NCBI GenBank assembly: GCA_044867525.1
Contig: JBIOVB010000009.1
Location: forward strand, 1-64,000
DNA from: JALYNX01 sp044867525
GTDB taxonomy: Bacteria > Actinomycetota > Acidimicrobiia > Spongiisociales > ZC4RG35
Direction of reading: 5' to 3'
DNA: 64,000 bases
Part shown: positions 17,172-30,477 of the stretch, piece after piece
Layout of the letters: every line of letters starts with the position of its first letter
Position numbering within the stretch: position 1 is the first letter of the stretch
Position numbers and translations under genes: made by a program
The notes under the pieces: generated by a model
The model's database searches: none
The model's input: only the letters and a program-made list of their open reading frames with translations
Told to the model about the DNA's origin: nothing

Positions 17172-18932
17172 CTATTCCCGGTCGTCGGCCGACGACGAGC
17201 GGTTTCGCATGGCGAGAAACGCCCCGACGATGACGACCACACCGGCGGCGATCCCGCCCCAGAGCAACCAATTGGTCCCGGACTCACCGCCACTCTCGCT
17301 CCCGACCGGGGTCAGCAGGGCATAGCTTGGTGACGTCTGGGCGAAGATGATCGGCCCGGTGTCCGCCGGCTGGCGCACCCATCCCTCGAAGCGGTCGGTG
17401 CGATAGGCCTGGATCTCGGCTTCTACCAACAATGGGAAGTAGACCGCCGCCTCGTGGAACACGGTCAACATCTCGTGCACTATCTCGATTCGCCGCTCGG
17501 GGTCGATCTCCTGCTTCTGCTCCACATAGAGCTCCTCATACCTGGGGTCGCTCCAGTTGGCGTCGTTGTAATTGCCAAGCTCGGCCTCGGTGAAGTAGGA
17601 GAGCATCGGGTCCGGATCGACAAAAGGCACCCAATCCCAAAGGAAGGTGTCGTAGGTCCCGTCGATGATCGACTGGAACAGCTGGTCGCTGTCCTGAGGC
17701 TCGAGGGTCACCCCGATCCCGATCGCCTCCATCCAGCCGGTGAACAGGTCGGCAAAAGGCTGGGCCGTCTCGTCGCTGGTGAGAACGCCGTGGCGGAGGA
17801 CGATCGGATTGGTCCCGTCTGGCATCTCCCGGATTCCGTCACCATCGGTGTCGAGGTAGCCGCCCTCGTCGAGCAGCTGGTTCGCCAGGTCGGGGTCGTA
17901 GTTGAAACGCTGGTCCTCGGGGATGTCCGGAACCCACTTCAGGTCGGCGCCGGGGCTGATGGTCTCGATCGGCTCGACGAGCCCGTACCAGACGTCATCG
18001 ATGAATGCCTGCTCGTCGAGGGCGTGACCGATCGCCCGCCGGACATTGATGTCTGCGAGGGCAGGATGCGGCTGTCCCTCGGCGGCGCCACCGTTGATGG
18101 CGAGCTCATAGAACCCGCCCTGCGCGCCCACCACTAGCTCTATGTTCTCCGCTCCCTCCATCGCTTCCACGGACCCAGGGGGGATGTCGCTGATGGCATC
18201 GAGCTCACCGTTCTGGAACGAGGCGACCATGGCGTCGGAGTTGGAGAAGAGCTGGAACACGACGCGATCGATGGGCGGTTCCTCCCCCTCCCACCCCCAG
18301 TAGTTCGGGTTTGCAACCAGGGTGACCGACTGGTCATCGATGAACTCGTCAATCACGAACGGTCCACTGCCCACACCGTCGAGGCCGTCGTACGTGGCCA
18401 CGGCCTCGGCGTCGGTGGCCACCTCCTCCCAGACATGCTTGGGGACCAGGTAGACGTCCATCGTCGGCAATTTGGGGTCGGGCACCGAGGACACGATCTC
18501 GACCGTTCTCTCATCGACCACCGTGGCTATCAGGTTTTGGGTCGTCGAGATGTGATTGGCCCAGCCCTGCTCAACAGAGGTGTTGATGTTCCAGGCGACA
18601 TCCTCGGCAGTGATGGGCTCACCATCAGACCAGAGCAGGCCCTCACGGAGCGTGTAGGTGTAGCTGAGCCCGGGCTCGTTCTCCTCCCAGGACTCGGCGA
18701 GGCCCTCGATCACGGAGAAATCATCGGCGGATTTGTCGGTGAGAGTTGCGTAATGGAGGTTCCAGATCTCGTACTCCGCCACCAGGAAGCCGGCCATCGG
18801 GTTCAGGTTGTCGACAGTGAGCGGGGATCCCACCCTGAGCACGACATCGTCGTCCTCCTCTTGAGCCGACGCGATCGGCACCATCAGGGCGGCCAGGGAC
18901 AAGGCAACGAGTAGGACGACGATCCGTTTCAT
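17172..18932 (-). CDS. Peptide-type ABC substrate-binding protein with C-terminal membrane anchor
   Basis: Family 5 extracellular solute-binding protein, 586 residues. The signal peptide (MKRIVVLLVALSLAALMVPI, cut after ASA) has no lipobox cysteine. Instead a C-terminal membrane helix, WGGIAAGVVVIVGAFLAM at about 553-570, is followed by a basic and acidic tail, so the protein is tethered by its C-terminus. The central YTYTLREGLLWSDGEPITAEDVAWN segment is diagnostic of the family. It is the first gene of the operon. C-terminal tethering is common in archaea but less usual in actinobacteria, where lipoproteins dominate, as the two other binding proteins here show. Confidence 0.9.
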   Translation of the reverse strand: MKRIVVLLVALSLAALMVPIASAQEEDDDVVLRVGSPLTVDNLNPMAGFLVAEYEIWNLHYATLTDKSADDFSVIEGLAESWEENEPGLSYTYTLREGLLWSDGEPITAEDVAWNINTSVEQGWANHISTTQNLIATVVDERTVEIVSSVPDPKLPTMDVYLVPKHVWEEVATDAEAVATYDGLDGVGSGPFVIDEFIDDQSVTLVANPNYWGWEGEEPPIDRVVFQLFSNSDAMVASFQNGELDAISDIPPGSVEAMEGAENIELVVGAQGGFYELAINGGAAEGQPHPALADINVRRAIGHALDEQAFIDDVWYGLVEPIETISPGADLKWVPDIPEDQRFNYDPDLANQLLDEGGYLDTDGDGIREMPDGTNPIVLRHGVLTSDETAQPFADLFTGWMEAIGIGVTLEPQDSDQLFQSIIDGTYDTFLWDWVPFVDPDPMLSYFTEAELGNYNDANWSDPRYEELYVEQKQEIDPERRIEIVHEMLTVFHEAAVYFPLLVEAEIQAYRTDRFEGWVRQPADTGPIIFAQTSPSYALLTPVGSESGGESGTNWLLWGGIAAGVVVIVGAFLAMRNRSSSADDRE

Positions 18933-19015
18933 CAGGGCTGACTCTCCGTTCAAGATTCCGACGGCTGGAATCTAGATAGCGATTCGAGGCGGTGTCGGAC
19001 CGACCCACTGCGTGG

Positions 19016-19492
19016 TCAATGGGGGTAGGCAGCCAGCGCGCGCTCGATGACGGTGAGCGCCTCTTCCCTGGGACGCCATCCAATCACCGCCGTCTTCTTT
19101 TTCTCCAATTCCTTATAGACCTGGAAGAAATGCTCGACCTCACTGAGCACGTGGGCCGGGACATCCGCCAGGTTCTCGGCGTCGGGCCACAGCGGGTCGC
19201 CGATGGGAATGCTCAGCACCTTGTGGTCGGCATGGCCCTGGTCCTCCATGAGGAACACACCGAGCGGGCGAACTCGGATCCGGCACCCGGGAAACGTGGG
19301 CTCATTGACCAGGGCCATGATGTCGAGCGGGTCGCCGTCCTCGGCGAGCGTGTTGGGGATGAACCCGTAGTCGGCCGGATACCGGGTGGCGGTGAACAGC
19401 ATCCGGTCGAGGAAGATCTCCCCGGTCTCGTGGTCGGTCTCGTATTTGTTGCGGCTCCCCTTGGGGATCTCCACGACCATGGTCACTTCCAT
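19016..19492 (-). CDS. ppa: Inorganic pyrophosphatase (family I)
   Basis: Soluble family I pyrophosphatase, 158 residues, the short actinobacterial length. It starts with MEVTMVVEIPKGSRNKYE and carries the magnesium-binding signature DGDPLD preceded by AE, the active-site segment DRMLFTATRYPADYGFIPNT, and the C-terminal HFFQVYKELEKKK helix. It hydrolyses PPi to drive biosynthesis. It is a single cistron: 83 bases lie between it and the peptide-binding protein, and palindromic repeat copy 2 lies 30 bases upstream of the ATG. Confidence 0.96.
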   Translation of the reverse strand: MEVTMVVEIPKGSRNKYETDHETGEIFLDRMLFTATRYPADYGFIPNTLAEDGDPLDIMALVNEPTFPGCRIRVRPLGVFLMEDQGHADHKVLSIPIGDPLWPDAENLADVPAHVLSEVEHFFQVYKELEKKKTAVIGWRPREEALTVIERALAAYPH

Positions 19493-19519
19493 ATCGACCT
19501 CACTCCTTCAACTCGATTC

Positions 19520-19561
19520 TCTCGCGCCGTTGTCCACCCATAGGTCGACAACGGCGCGATA
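19520..19561. repeat. Dispersed palindromic repeat, copy 2
   Basis: A 17-bp stem with one mismatch (19522-19538 with 19543-19559) and the same CATA loop as copy 1. The shared core includes CGCCGTTGTC and GGTCGACAACGGCGCG. The left flank CGATTCTC and the right flank AAAACG plus a G run also match copy 1. It lies between kup and ppa, 30 bases upstream of the ppa start, on the same side as the other copies relative to a minus-strand gene. Confidence 0.85.
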
Positions 19562-19591
19562 AAACGGGGGAGGTCGGGGGAGGTCGTGACC

Positions 19592-21487
19592 TCACATCGG
19601 TACCTGGGTCCCGATCTCCATCACCTGCTCCGACGGTAGGCCGAACTGGACCGCAGCACTCGATGAGTTGCGATGGAGAAAGCTGAACAACCGGGCCCGC
19701 CACGCGCGAAAGCCCTTGCCGGGCTCCACGACCACGGACTCCCTCCCGATGAAGTAGCTGGAGTCGGAGGGGTCGAACCCGAACTCGGTGTCCACGATGC
19801 TCGCCAAGGCAACGGGAACGTCGGGCTCCTCCATGAATCCGTAATCGAGGATCACCTGGTAGAAGTCGTCGCCCAGATCGTGGATGGTGGCCCGCCGCGC
19901 CTGGGGGACCTTCGCCACATTGGCAGCGCGCACCGTGAGCAGGACGATGGTCTCGTGGAGGATCTCATTGTGCCGCAGATTGGAGAGCATCGCCGGCGGC
20001 GCAAACCCGGGCTCTCGAACCAGGTACACCGCTGTCCCCGGGACACGTCGTTGCGGGTGTTGCGCGATCGACGCGATGAAACGCTCGATGGGAACCTGGC
20101 CCTGGCGCATCTCCATGGAGAGGTCGCGCCGTCCCCGGCGCCAGGTGACCATGACCACGAAGATCACCGCTCCCACCACCAACGGGACCCATCCTCCGGC
20201 CGGGATCTTCACGATGTTGGCCGCGAAGAAGGCAAGGTCGACAAACAGGAACAGCGATAGGAGCGACCCTGCCTGGAGCCGGGTCCAACCCCAGCGCTCC
20301 CTCGCCACTCGGTACAGCACCAGGGTGGTGATCACCATCGTCGAGGTCACCGCGACCCCATAGGCCGCGGCCAGGTTGCTGGAGGTGCGGAAGGAGAGGA
20401 CCAGGCCGATGCAAGCCGCCATCAGGACCCAGTTGATGGAGTCCACATACACCTGACCGATCTCTCTTGGCGAGGTGTGGTCGATGTCCACCCGGGGGAG
20501 GAACCCGAGTTGCACCGCTTGCATGGTCATGGAGTAGGCCCCGGAAATCAGCGCCTGGGAGGCGATCACCGTCGCCGCGGTGGCCAACAGGACCAGTGGG
20601 GCGAGGAACCAGGCCGGGGCCATGCGGTAAAACGGGTTGTCGATGGCGCCCGGATCTGCCAGCACCAAGGCTCCCTGCCCGAAATAATTGAGGAGCAGGG
20701 CAGGGAAGACCACGAAGACCCACCCCAGTCGGATCGGGCGTCGTCCGAAATGCCCCATATCGGCATACAAGGCCTCGCTCCCGGTGGCGACGAGGAAGAT
20801 CGCGCCGAGGGCGAGGAAGGAGATCCTCGGGTTGTCGACGATGAATTGGATGCCATACGCCGGGTTGACCGCGATCAGGACCGCGGGGTCGGCGAGGATC
20901 CGAACCACCCCGAGAATCCCGATGGTGGCAAACCAAACGATCATCACCGGCCCGAACACTGCTCCCACGGTCCCGGTCCCGGTTCGCTGGATGGCAAAGA
21001 GGGCGATCAGGATCACGATCGAGATCGGGACCACCCATGCGGCTGCCGCCGGGGCCACTATCTCGATGCCCTCCACCGCGGAGAGCACAGAGATCGCCGG
21101 GGTGATCATCCCGTCGCCATAGAGGAGGGCAGTCCCGAACAGGCCGAGGAGGATCAGGACCCGCTGCGCACCCCGCACCTTGATCCTCCGGTTGGGAGGC
21201 AGGATCAGGGCGGTGAGCGCGAGGATCCCACCCTCGCCAGCGTTGTCGGCGCGGAGCACGAACACCAGGTATTTGATGGAGACGATGATGACCAGCGCCC
21301 AGAACATCAGGGAGAGGACGCCGAGGACATGGGCCCTGGTCACCGCCATCTCGGAGCTGTGAAAAGCCTCTCTCATCGCATAGAGGGGACTGGTGCCGAT
21401 ATCGCCATAGACCACGCCAAGGGCACCGACGGAGAGAAGGAGCAAGTAGCGGGGTGACCGGGACCGGTCGGGATTGCCGTGAGTCAT
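19592..21487 (-). CDS. kup: Kup-type potassium uptake permease
   Basis: KUP/HAK/KT potassium:proton symporter, 631 residues, the usual length. The N-terminus has the family signature GALGVVYGDIGTSPLYAMRE. There are about 12 membrane helices to residue 440, then a cytoplasmic C-terminal domain beginning MVTWRRGRRDLSMEMRQ. The ATG at 21487 (MTHGNPDRSR) is chosen over an in-frame extension to 21631, which runs into the intergenic region and lacks family similarity. It imports K+; regulation is not visible. Confidence 0.95.
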   Translation of the reverse strand: MTHGNPDRSRSPRYLLLLSVGALGVVYGDIGTSPLYAMREAFHSSEMAVTRAHVLGVLSLMFWALVIIVSIKYLVFVLRADNAGEGGILALTALILPPNRRIKVRGAQRVLILLGLFGTALLYGDGMITPAISVLSAVEGIEIVAPAAAAWVVPISIVILIALFAIQRTGTGTVGAVFGPVMIVWFATIGILGVVRILADPAVLIAVNPAYGIQFIVDNPRISFLALGAIFLVATGSEALYADMGHFGRRPIRLGWVFVVFPALLLNYFGQGALVLADPGAIDNPFYRMAPAWFLAPLVLLATAATVIASQALISGAYSMTMQAVQLGFLPRVDIDHTSPREIGQVYVDSINWVLMAACIGLVLSFRTSSNLAAAYGVAVTSTMVITTLVLYRVARERWGWTRLQAGSLLSLFLFVDLAFFAANIVKIPAGGWVPLVVGAVIFVVMVTWRRGRRDLSMEMRQGQVPIERFIASIAQHPQRRVPGTAVYLVREPGFAPPAMLSNLRHNEILHETIVLLTVRAANVAKVPQARRATIHDLGDDFYQVILDYGFMEEPDVPVALASIVDTEFGFDPSDSSYFIGRESVVVEPGKGFRAWRARLFSFLHRNSSSAAVQFGLPSEQVMEIGTQVPM

Positions 21488-21575
21488 GGCGTAACGAGCC
21501 ACTGTATCGGCGCCCGCGGAGGTAACCCACCTTCTGCGCAGGGCGCCGCCAACCGGCGGCGGCACCTGCAAAGGG

Positions 21576-25946
<4,371 letters not shown>

Positions 25947-26027
25947 GGGCTCCCCGATCGGGAGCGAGAAAGTGTAAACCGGGATTTCCAGCTCGATGCG
26001 GGAACATCCACCTCTGCGCCCACAGGG

Positions 26028-27191
26028 CTAGGGCCCCAGGCCTTCCTTCATCCTCCCAATCGCCTTCCCCAGCGTCGCTTCGTCCTTGCAGAATGCGAAT
26101 CGAACCAAACCCGCCCCTTCCGCGGGGTCGTGATAGAACACGCTCGGAGGGATCGCTACCACCCTCGCCGCCTCCGCCAGGTGCCGGCAGAACGCCCGAT
26201 CATCGGAAAAGCCGAATGCGCGATGCCCCGCCATCATGAAATAGGTGCCCTGAGGCGGATACACCTCGAGCCCGACCTCCTCGAGACCATGGGCCAGAAG
26301 CTCCCGTTTCGACGAGTAGGCCGCCCGCAGCTCGTCGTAGAGACTCGCCGGCGCTCCCAACGCGGCGATCGCCCCATGCTGCACCGGCGTGGGGGTGGTG
26401 AAGGTCAGGAACTGGTGGGCGGCCCGCAATCCGGCCGTGAGGTGCGAGGGACCGATCCCCCAGCCCACCTTCCAACCGGTGAGCGAGAAGGTCTTGCCCA
26501 ATGAGGAAAGGGTGAGGGTCCGCTCCCACATGCCGTCGAAAGTGGCGAGCCTGAGATGCGGGGCGCTGAAGGTCATCTCCTCGTACACCTCGTCGGTGAT
26601 CGCGATCACATCGAACTCCGAGCAGAGCGCTGCGATCAGACCCAGCTCCTGTTCGGAGAACACCCGCCCGGTTGGGTTGTGCGGGTTGTTGACCAGAATC
26701 GCCTTGGTCTGTGGCGAGAAAGCCGACCGCAGAGCTTCGGGGTCGAGAGCGAAGTCCGGGGGCCGCAAGGTCACGAACCTGGGGATGGCGCCGGCCATTG
26801 CCAGGCACACCGGGTAGGAGTCGTAGCTGGGCTCGATGAGAATCACCTCGTCACCCGGGTTGACCAGCCCGAGCACGGAGGCTGCCAGGGCTTCGGTGCA
26901 ACCACAGGTCACCGTGATCTCGTCGGCCGCATCGAGCTCCCTCCCGAACAGTGGCCCGTAACGATGAGCCAGGGCTTCCCGTAGCGCAGGGACACCGGCG
27001 CTGGGCGGGTATTGGTCATGGCCACCCTCGGACAGCGAGCGGGCGGCGGCAGCTTTCACGAAGTCGGCGCCATCCCAGTTGGGAAAGCCCTGACCGAGAT
27101 TGACGGCCCCGTGCTGCTGGGCGAGGGCGGTCATCTCGCTGAAGATGGTGACCCCGAAAGGGGCCAGCCGATCAGAGACGGCCACGGTCAC
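26028..27191 (-). CDS. PLP-dependent class I aminotransferase (KAT/YbdL-like)
   Basis: Fold-type I aminotransferase, 387 residues. PLP-binding K233 lies in SSLGKTFSLTGWKVGW, with NPHNPTGRVF and the DEVYEEM segment as further landmarks. The N-terminus VNLGQGFPNWDG is typical of the kynurenine/methionine aminotransferase branch (YbdL-like). It could act on methionine, glutamine or aromatic 2-oxo acids, or be a DapC-like succinyl-DAP enzyme; sequence alone does not decide. GTG start at 27191, three bases after the methyltransferase stop on the same strand, so the two are probably cotranscribed. Confidence 0.87.
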   Translation of the reverse strand: MTVAVSDRLAPFGVTIFSEMTALAQQHGAVNLGQGFPNWDGADFVKAAAARSLSEGGHDQYPPSAGVPALREALAHRYGPLFGRELDAADEITVTCGCTEALAASVLGLVNPGDEVILIEPSYDSYPVCLAMAGAIPRFVTLRPPDFALDPEALRSAFSPQTKAILVNNPHNPTGRVFSEQELGLIAALCSEFDVIAITDEVYEEMTFSAPHLRLATFDGMWERTLTLSSLGKTFSLTGWKVGWGIGPSHLTAGLRAAHQFLTFTTPTPVQHGAIAALGAPASLYDELRAAYSSKRELLAHGLEEVGLEVYPPQGTYFMMAGHRAFGFSDDRAFCRHLAEAARVVAIPPSVFYHDPAEGAGLVRFAFCKDEATLGKAIGRMKEGLGP

Positions 27192-27194
27192 GGA

Positions 27195-27908
27195 CTAGGC
27201 CGAGACCTCCCAGACTCTCGCCGTCCACAGGAGCCGGCTCCCTCGCTCGGTGAGCTCGATGACCTTCTCCTTGATCAACCCGATCACGGCGGGTTGCTCG
27301 GCGAGGGCCGAGGGAAGCGGGATACTCCGTTCGGAGAGCTGTCGGATCGAGCCGAAAAGGGAGCGAGCCTTGTTCAGGATCGAGGTCTCGTCCTGGAGAG
27401 TGCCGGTGGGGAGAAGGAGCTTGCCGCCCTTGCTCAGGATCCGCTTCGCCTCATCGAGCATCCTCATCGGCAGCTCGGCTCCACTGGGGCCGCCGGACAA
27501 CCCGGAGGGGAACCAACCAGACACCGTCGCCAGGTCGTCGGGGATGCCGGAAACGTCACCGATCACCACGTCTGCCTCGACCCCGTCCGGAATCGGTCCG
27601 AACATGTCACCCTGGAAGAACGTGGTGCGATCGGAAACACCCTGAGCCTCGGCGTTGGAGGTGGCGATCTCCACGGTCTCCGCCGCGGCATCAACACCGT
27701 AGACCCGGCCGGCACCGAGCTTGGCGGCGACGATCGAGAGCACCCCGGAGCCGCATCCGGCGTCAACGACCACCGAGCCTTTCCGGATATCCATCGACTC
27801 CGCAAGAAGAGTTGAGATCGTGGACGGCCGGAACGTGTCCCGAGCCACTTTCAGCTCGAAAGGCCCACAACGGCCCTTCCACACGATGGTTTCAGTGTTC
27901 ATATGCAT
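27195..27908 (-). CDS. Class I SAM-dependent methyltransferase
   Basis: Rossmann-fold methyltransferase, 237 residues. Motif I is VVDAGCGSGVLSIVAAKLGA, the acidic end of strand 2 is GVDAAAETV and motif II is FFQGDMFGPI. The layout resembles the PrmA/PRMT-like group (VARDTFRPSTISTLLAE before motif I). No substrate-specific region can be assigned. Starts at ATG 27908 or ATG 27902. It immediately precedes the aminotransferase in a likely two-gene unit. Confidence 0.82.
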   Translation of the reverse strand: MHMNTETIVWKGRCGPFELKVARDTFRPSTISTLLAESMDIRKGSVVVDAGCGSGVLSIVAAKLGAGRVYGVDAAAETVEIATSNAEAQGVSDRTTFFQGDMFGPIPDGVEADVVIGDVSGIPDDLATVSGWFPSGLSGGPSGAELPMRMLDEAKRILSKGGKLLLPTGTLQDETSILNKARSLFGSIRQLSERSIPLPSALAEQPAVIGLIKEKVIELTERGSRLLWTARVWEVSA

Positions 27909-27962
27909 TACAAGGATATCGGACCTGAGAGCTCAAGAGCCGACGAATCCGCGAAAAATGCC

Positions 27963-29339
27963 TCATCTGGTCCCGACCCGGCCTGCGATGAAGTCCCGGT
28001 ACCAATTCCCGCTGCCCTTGATCGTCCGCTCCATCGTGTCCAGGTCGACACGCACTATCCCGAACCGCTTCTCGTAGCCCCGGGCCCACTCGAAATTGTC
28101 GAGCAGGGACCAGACGAAGTAGCCGCCGACGTCCACCCCATTGGCGATGGCGGCATGTATCGCCTCGATGTGACCCTGGAGGTATGCAGTTCGGGCGTGA
28201 TCGTCTATAGATCCGTCGGGTGAGACCTCGTCCGGGTAGGCGGCGCCGTTCTCGCACACGTAGAGGGGCAGGCCGGGATGCTCCCTCCCGATCCGCTCCA
28301 GCATCCACCGCAGGCCTTCGGGCTCCACACCCCAGCCCATCTCGGTCAGCTCGCCGGGCGGTCGGGCAATCCGTGCCTCCCAAGCCCCCGGCCACGGTCC
28401 CATCGGCTCCGCTCCTGGGACGTGTTGGACGTGATTTACGTTGTAGTAGTTGACCCCCAGGAAATCGATGGGCTCCACTGCCGACGCCAGCTCCGCGAGG
28501 TCGATCTGGTCGGCCACGTCGTACCGGTCGATCATCTCGAGTACGTCGTCGGGGTAAGTGCCGTCGAACACCGCTCCGGTGAACAGGCGGTTGGAGACCG
28601 CATCCACCAGCGATGCAGCGACAGCATCCTCCGCGGAATCCGTGGCCGGCCACGCCGGGATCAGGTTGAGGACGATCCCAAATTGGTCGGCGTCCGGCGG
28701 GCTGGAGGCTCTCATCGCCCGAATCCCTGCGTGATGGGCCAGCATCAAGTGATGGGCGGCCACGAACGACCTCGGGGAGTCCTTGATCCCCGGTGCGTGC
28801 TCGCCGGAGCTGTGGCCGAGAAACGCCGAGCACCAGGGCTCATTGAGGGTGGCCCACACCTGAATCAGGTCCCCGAGAGACTCCTTGGCGGCGGAGGCAT
28901 AGCGAGCGAACCAGTCAACCGACTCCCGATTGAGCCAACCGCCACGGTCCTGCAGCGACTGGGGCAGGTCCCAGTGATACAGGGTCGCCACCGGGGTGAT
29001 CCCGGCACCCACCAGCTCCTTGCACAGCCGCCGATAGAAGTCGATTCCTGCCTCGTTGATCCGCCCGGTGCCTTCGGGGAGGATCCGTGGCCAGGATATG
29101 GAGAAGCGATACGCGTTCACGCCGAGATCGGCCATCAGTGCCACGTCATCGGCGAAGCGGTGATAGTGGTCGACGGCTTGGTCGCCGTTGTCTCCGTTGT
29201 GAGTGAGCCCGGGTGTGTGGCTGAAGGTGTCCCAGATCGACGGGCCGCGCCCGTCTTCGGCGACGGCCCCTTCCACTTGATAGGAGGCAGTGGCCACCCC
29301 CCACAGGAAGCCGGGTGCGAAGTCCGATGATTTGGTCAT
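27963..29339 (-). CDS. GH1 family beta-glucosidase
   Basis: Family 1 glycoside hydrolase, 458 residues. The N-terminal signature is FLWGVATASYQVEGA. The acid/base is E167 in TLNEPWC and the nucleophile E363 in YVCENGA. There is no signal peptide, so it cleaves imported beta-glucosides inside the cell. The frame extends upstream to 30098 within the permease gene and is rejected in favour of ATG 29339. It is the last gene of the LacI-controlled operon with its own importer, 35 bases after the MalG-type permease. Confidence 0.93.
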   Translation of the reverse strand: MTKSSDFAPGFLWGVATASYQVEGAVAEDGRGPSIWDTFSHTPGLTHNGDNGDQAVDHYHRFADDVALMADLGVNAYRFSISWPRILPEGTGRINEAGIDFYRRLCKELVGAGITPVATLYHWDLPQSLQDRGGWLNRESVDWFARYASAAKESLGDLIQVWATLNEPWCSAFLGHSSGEHAPGIKDSPRSFVAAHHLMLAHHAGIRAMRASSPPDADQFGIVLNLIPAWPATDSAEDAVAASLVDAVSNRLFTGAVFDGTYPDDVLEMIDRYDVADQIDLAELASAVEPIDFLGVNYYNVNHVQHVPGAEPMGPWPGAWEARIARPPGELTEMGWGVEPEGLRWMLERIGREHPGLPLYVCENGAAYPDEVSPDGSIDDHARTAYLQGHIEAIHAAIANGVDVGGYFVWSLLDNFEWARGYEKRFGIVRVDLDTMERTIKGSGNWYRDFIAGRVGTR

Positions 29340-29374
29340 TGCAGTTTCATACTCGCTGTTCTCGGACCCGGTGC

Positions 29375-30475
29375 CTACTTCTGCACACCGGATAGGTCGA
29401 TGCCCTTGAGGAACACCCGCTGGGCGAAGAGGAACACCATGACCGGGATGATCAGGGCGAGCAGGGCGCCGGACTGGATGAGGTTGGGCTGGCTGTCGTA
29501 GGTGGTGTTGAAAGAGCGCAAACCTACCGAGATCGGCTGCAGGTCGACGCGGGTCGACAGGTAGATCATGGGCTCGAAGAAATCGTTCCAGGCGAAATAG
29601 AAATGGAACAGGGATACAGCCACGATCGGGGCTTTCATCTGAGGCAGGATCACAGACCAGAGGGTGCGGAACGGGCCGGCGCCGTCGATGGTCGCCGCCT
29701 CGTCCAACTCCCTGGGGATGGTGAGGAAGTATTGGCGGAGCAGGAACACGTTGAAGGCGTTGGCGAAGAAGTGGGGGACAATGAGGGGGGCCCAGGTCCC
29801 AACCCATCCGATGCGATAGAAGATGGCGTAGGTGGGGACCAGGGTCACGAAGCGAGGAAGGATGATCGTTGCTATCAGCACCACCATTATCGACCCGGCG
29901 AAGGGGACCTGGAACCGGGCCAGGCCGTATGCGACCAGGATCGAAGACATCACCGCACCGAGCGTGCCGAGGCCCGCGATGACCAGGGTGTTTCGAAGCA
30001 GGTTGGGGAAGTTCATCAACTCCCAGGCCCGTGCAAAGTTCCCCCACTGTGGGTCGAATGTGTAGGCGGCCTCGAGGACCCTCCAGTTCCCTTCCCACTC
30101 GATCGGGCCTGCGCCGGGATCGGCGGGGTCGATGAACTGGGATACCTGGCGCCCAGGTTGCAGCATCGCCAGCTCGAGCTCGGTGCCGTCTGGCATGGGA
30201 ACCGTGTACATCGACAGCTGTTCCCCCTCATATTCGAAGGTGCCCGGCGAGCTGGGCAGGATCGGGCCGGCGAGGTTGCCGATCATCTGCTCCGACTTGA
30301 CCGAGGTCACCAGCATGTAACCCAGCGGCAACAGGAAGACAAAGAGGATCAGGCCGGTGATCCCGGTGATCAGCCAGCCCTTGCGCCACTGCGACGAGGG
30401 CGGTGGCTTTTCGATCAATGGCCCGGTGGCACGGATCCTGAGCGTCTCCCGGCTCTCACTCACGTCGACAGCCAT
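29375..30475 (-). CDS. Sugar ABC transporter permease, MalG type, with long external loop
   Basis: 366-residue permease. After the first membrane helix (about 33-56) there are roughly 100 residues before helix 2 (about 160), rich in acidic and aromatic residues (EYEGEQLSMYTVPMP, WRVLEAAYTFDPQW). Most MalG relatives have about 40, so a loop of some 60 extra residues faces outward. The EAA loop is DEAATIDGAGPFRTLWSVILP. ATG at 30475 starts two bases after the upstream permease stop. The longer frame to 31327 is a shadow of that gene. It probably imports beta-glucosides for the GH1 enzyme. Confidence 0.9.
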   Translation of the reverse strand: MAVDVSESRETLRIRATGPLIEKPPPSSQWRKGWLITGITGLILFVFLLPLGYMLVTSVKSEQMIGNLAGPILPSSPGTFEYEGEQLSMYTVPMPDGTELELAMLQPGRQVSQFIDPADPGAGPIEWEGNWRVLEAAYTFDPQWGNFARAWELMNFPNLLRNTLVIAGLGTLGAVMSSILVAYGLARFQVPFAGSIMVVLIATIILPRFVTLVPTYAIFYRIGWVGTWAPLIVPHFFANAFNVFLLRQYFLTIPRELDEAATIDGAGPFRTLWSVILPQMKAPIVAVSLFHFYFAWNDFFEPMIYLSTRVDLQPISVGLRSFNTTYDSQPNLIQSGALLALIIPVMVFLFAQRVFLKGIDLSGVQK

Positions 30476-30477
30476 GC

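Noticed and set aside
19965..21530. 521-residue open frame overlapping kup on the same strand
   Set aside because: It is a different frame of the kup gene with Pro/Arg/Gly bias; kup itself is full length and canonical.
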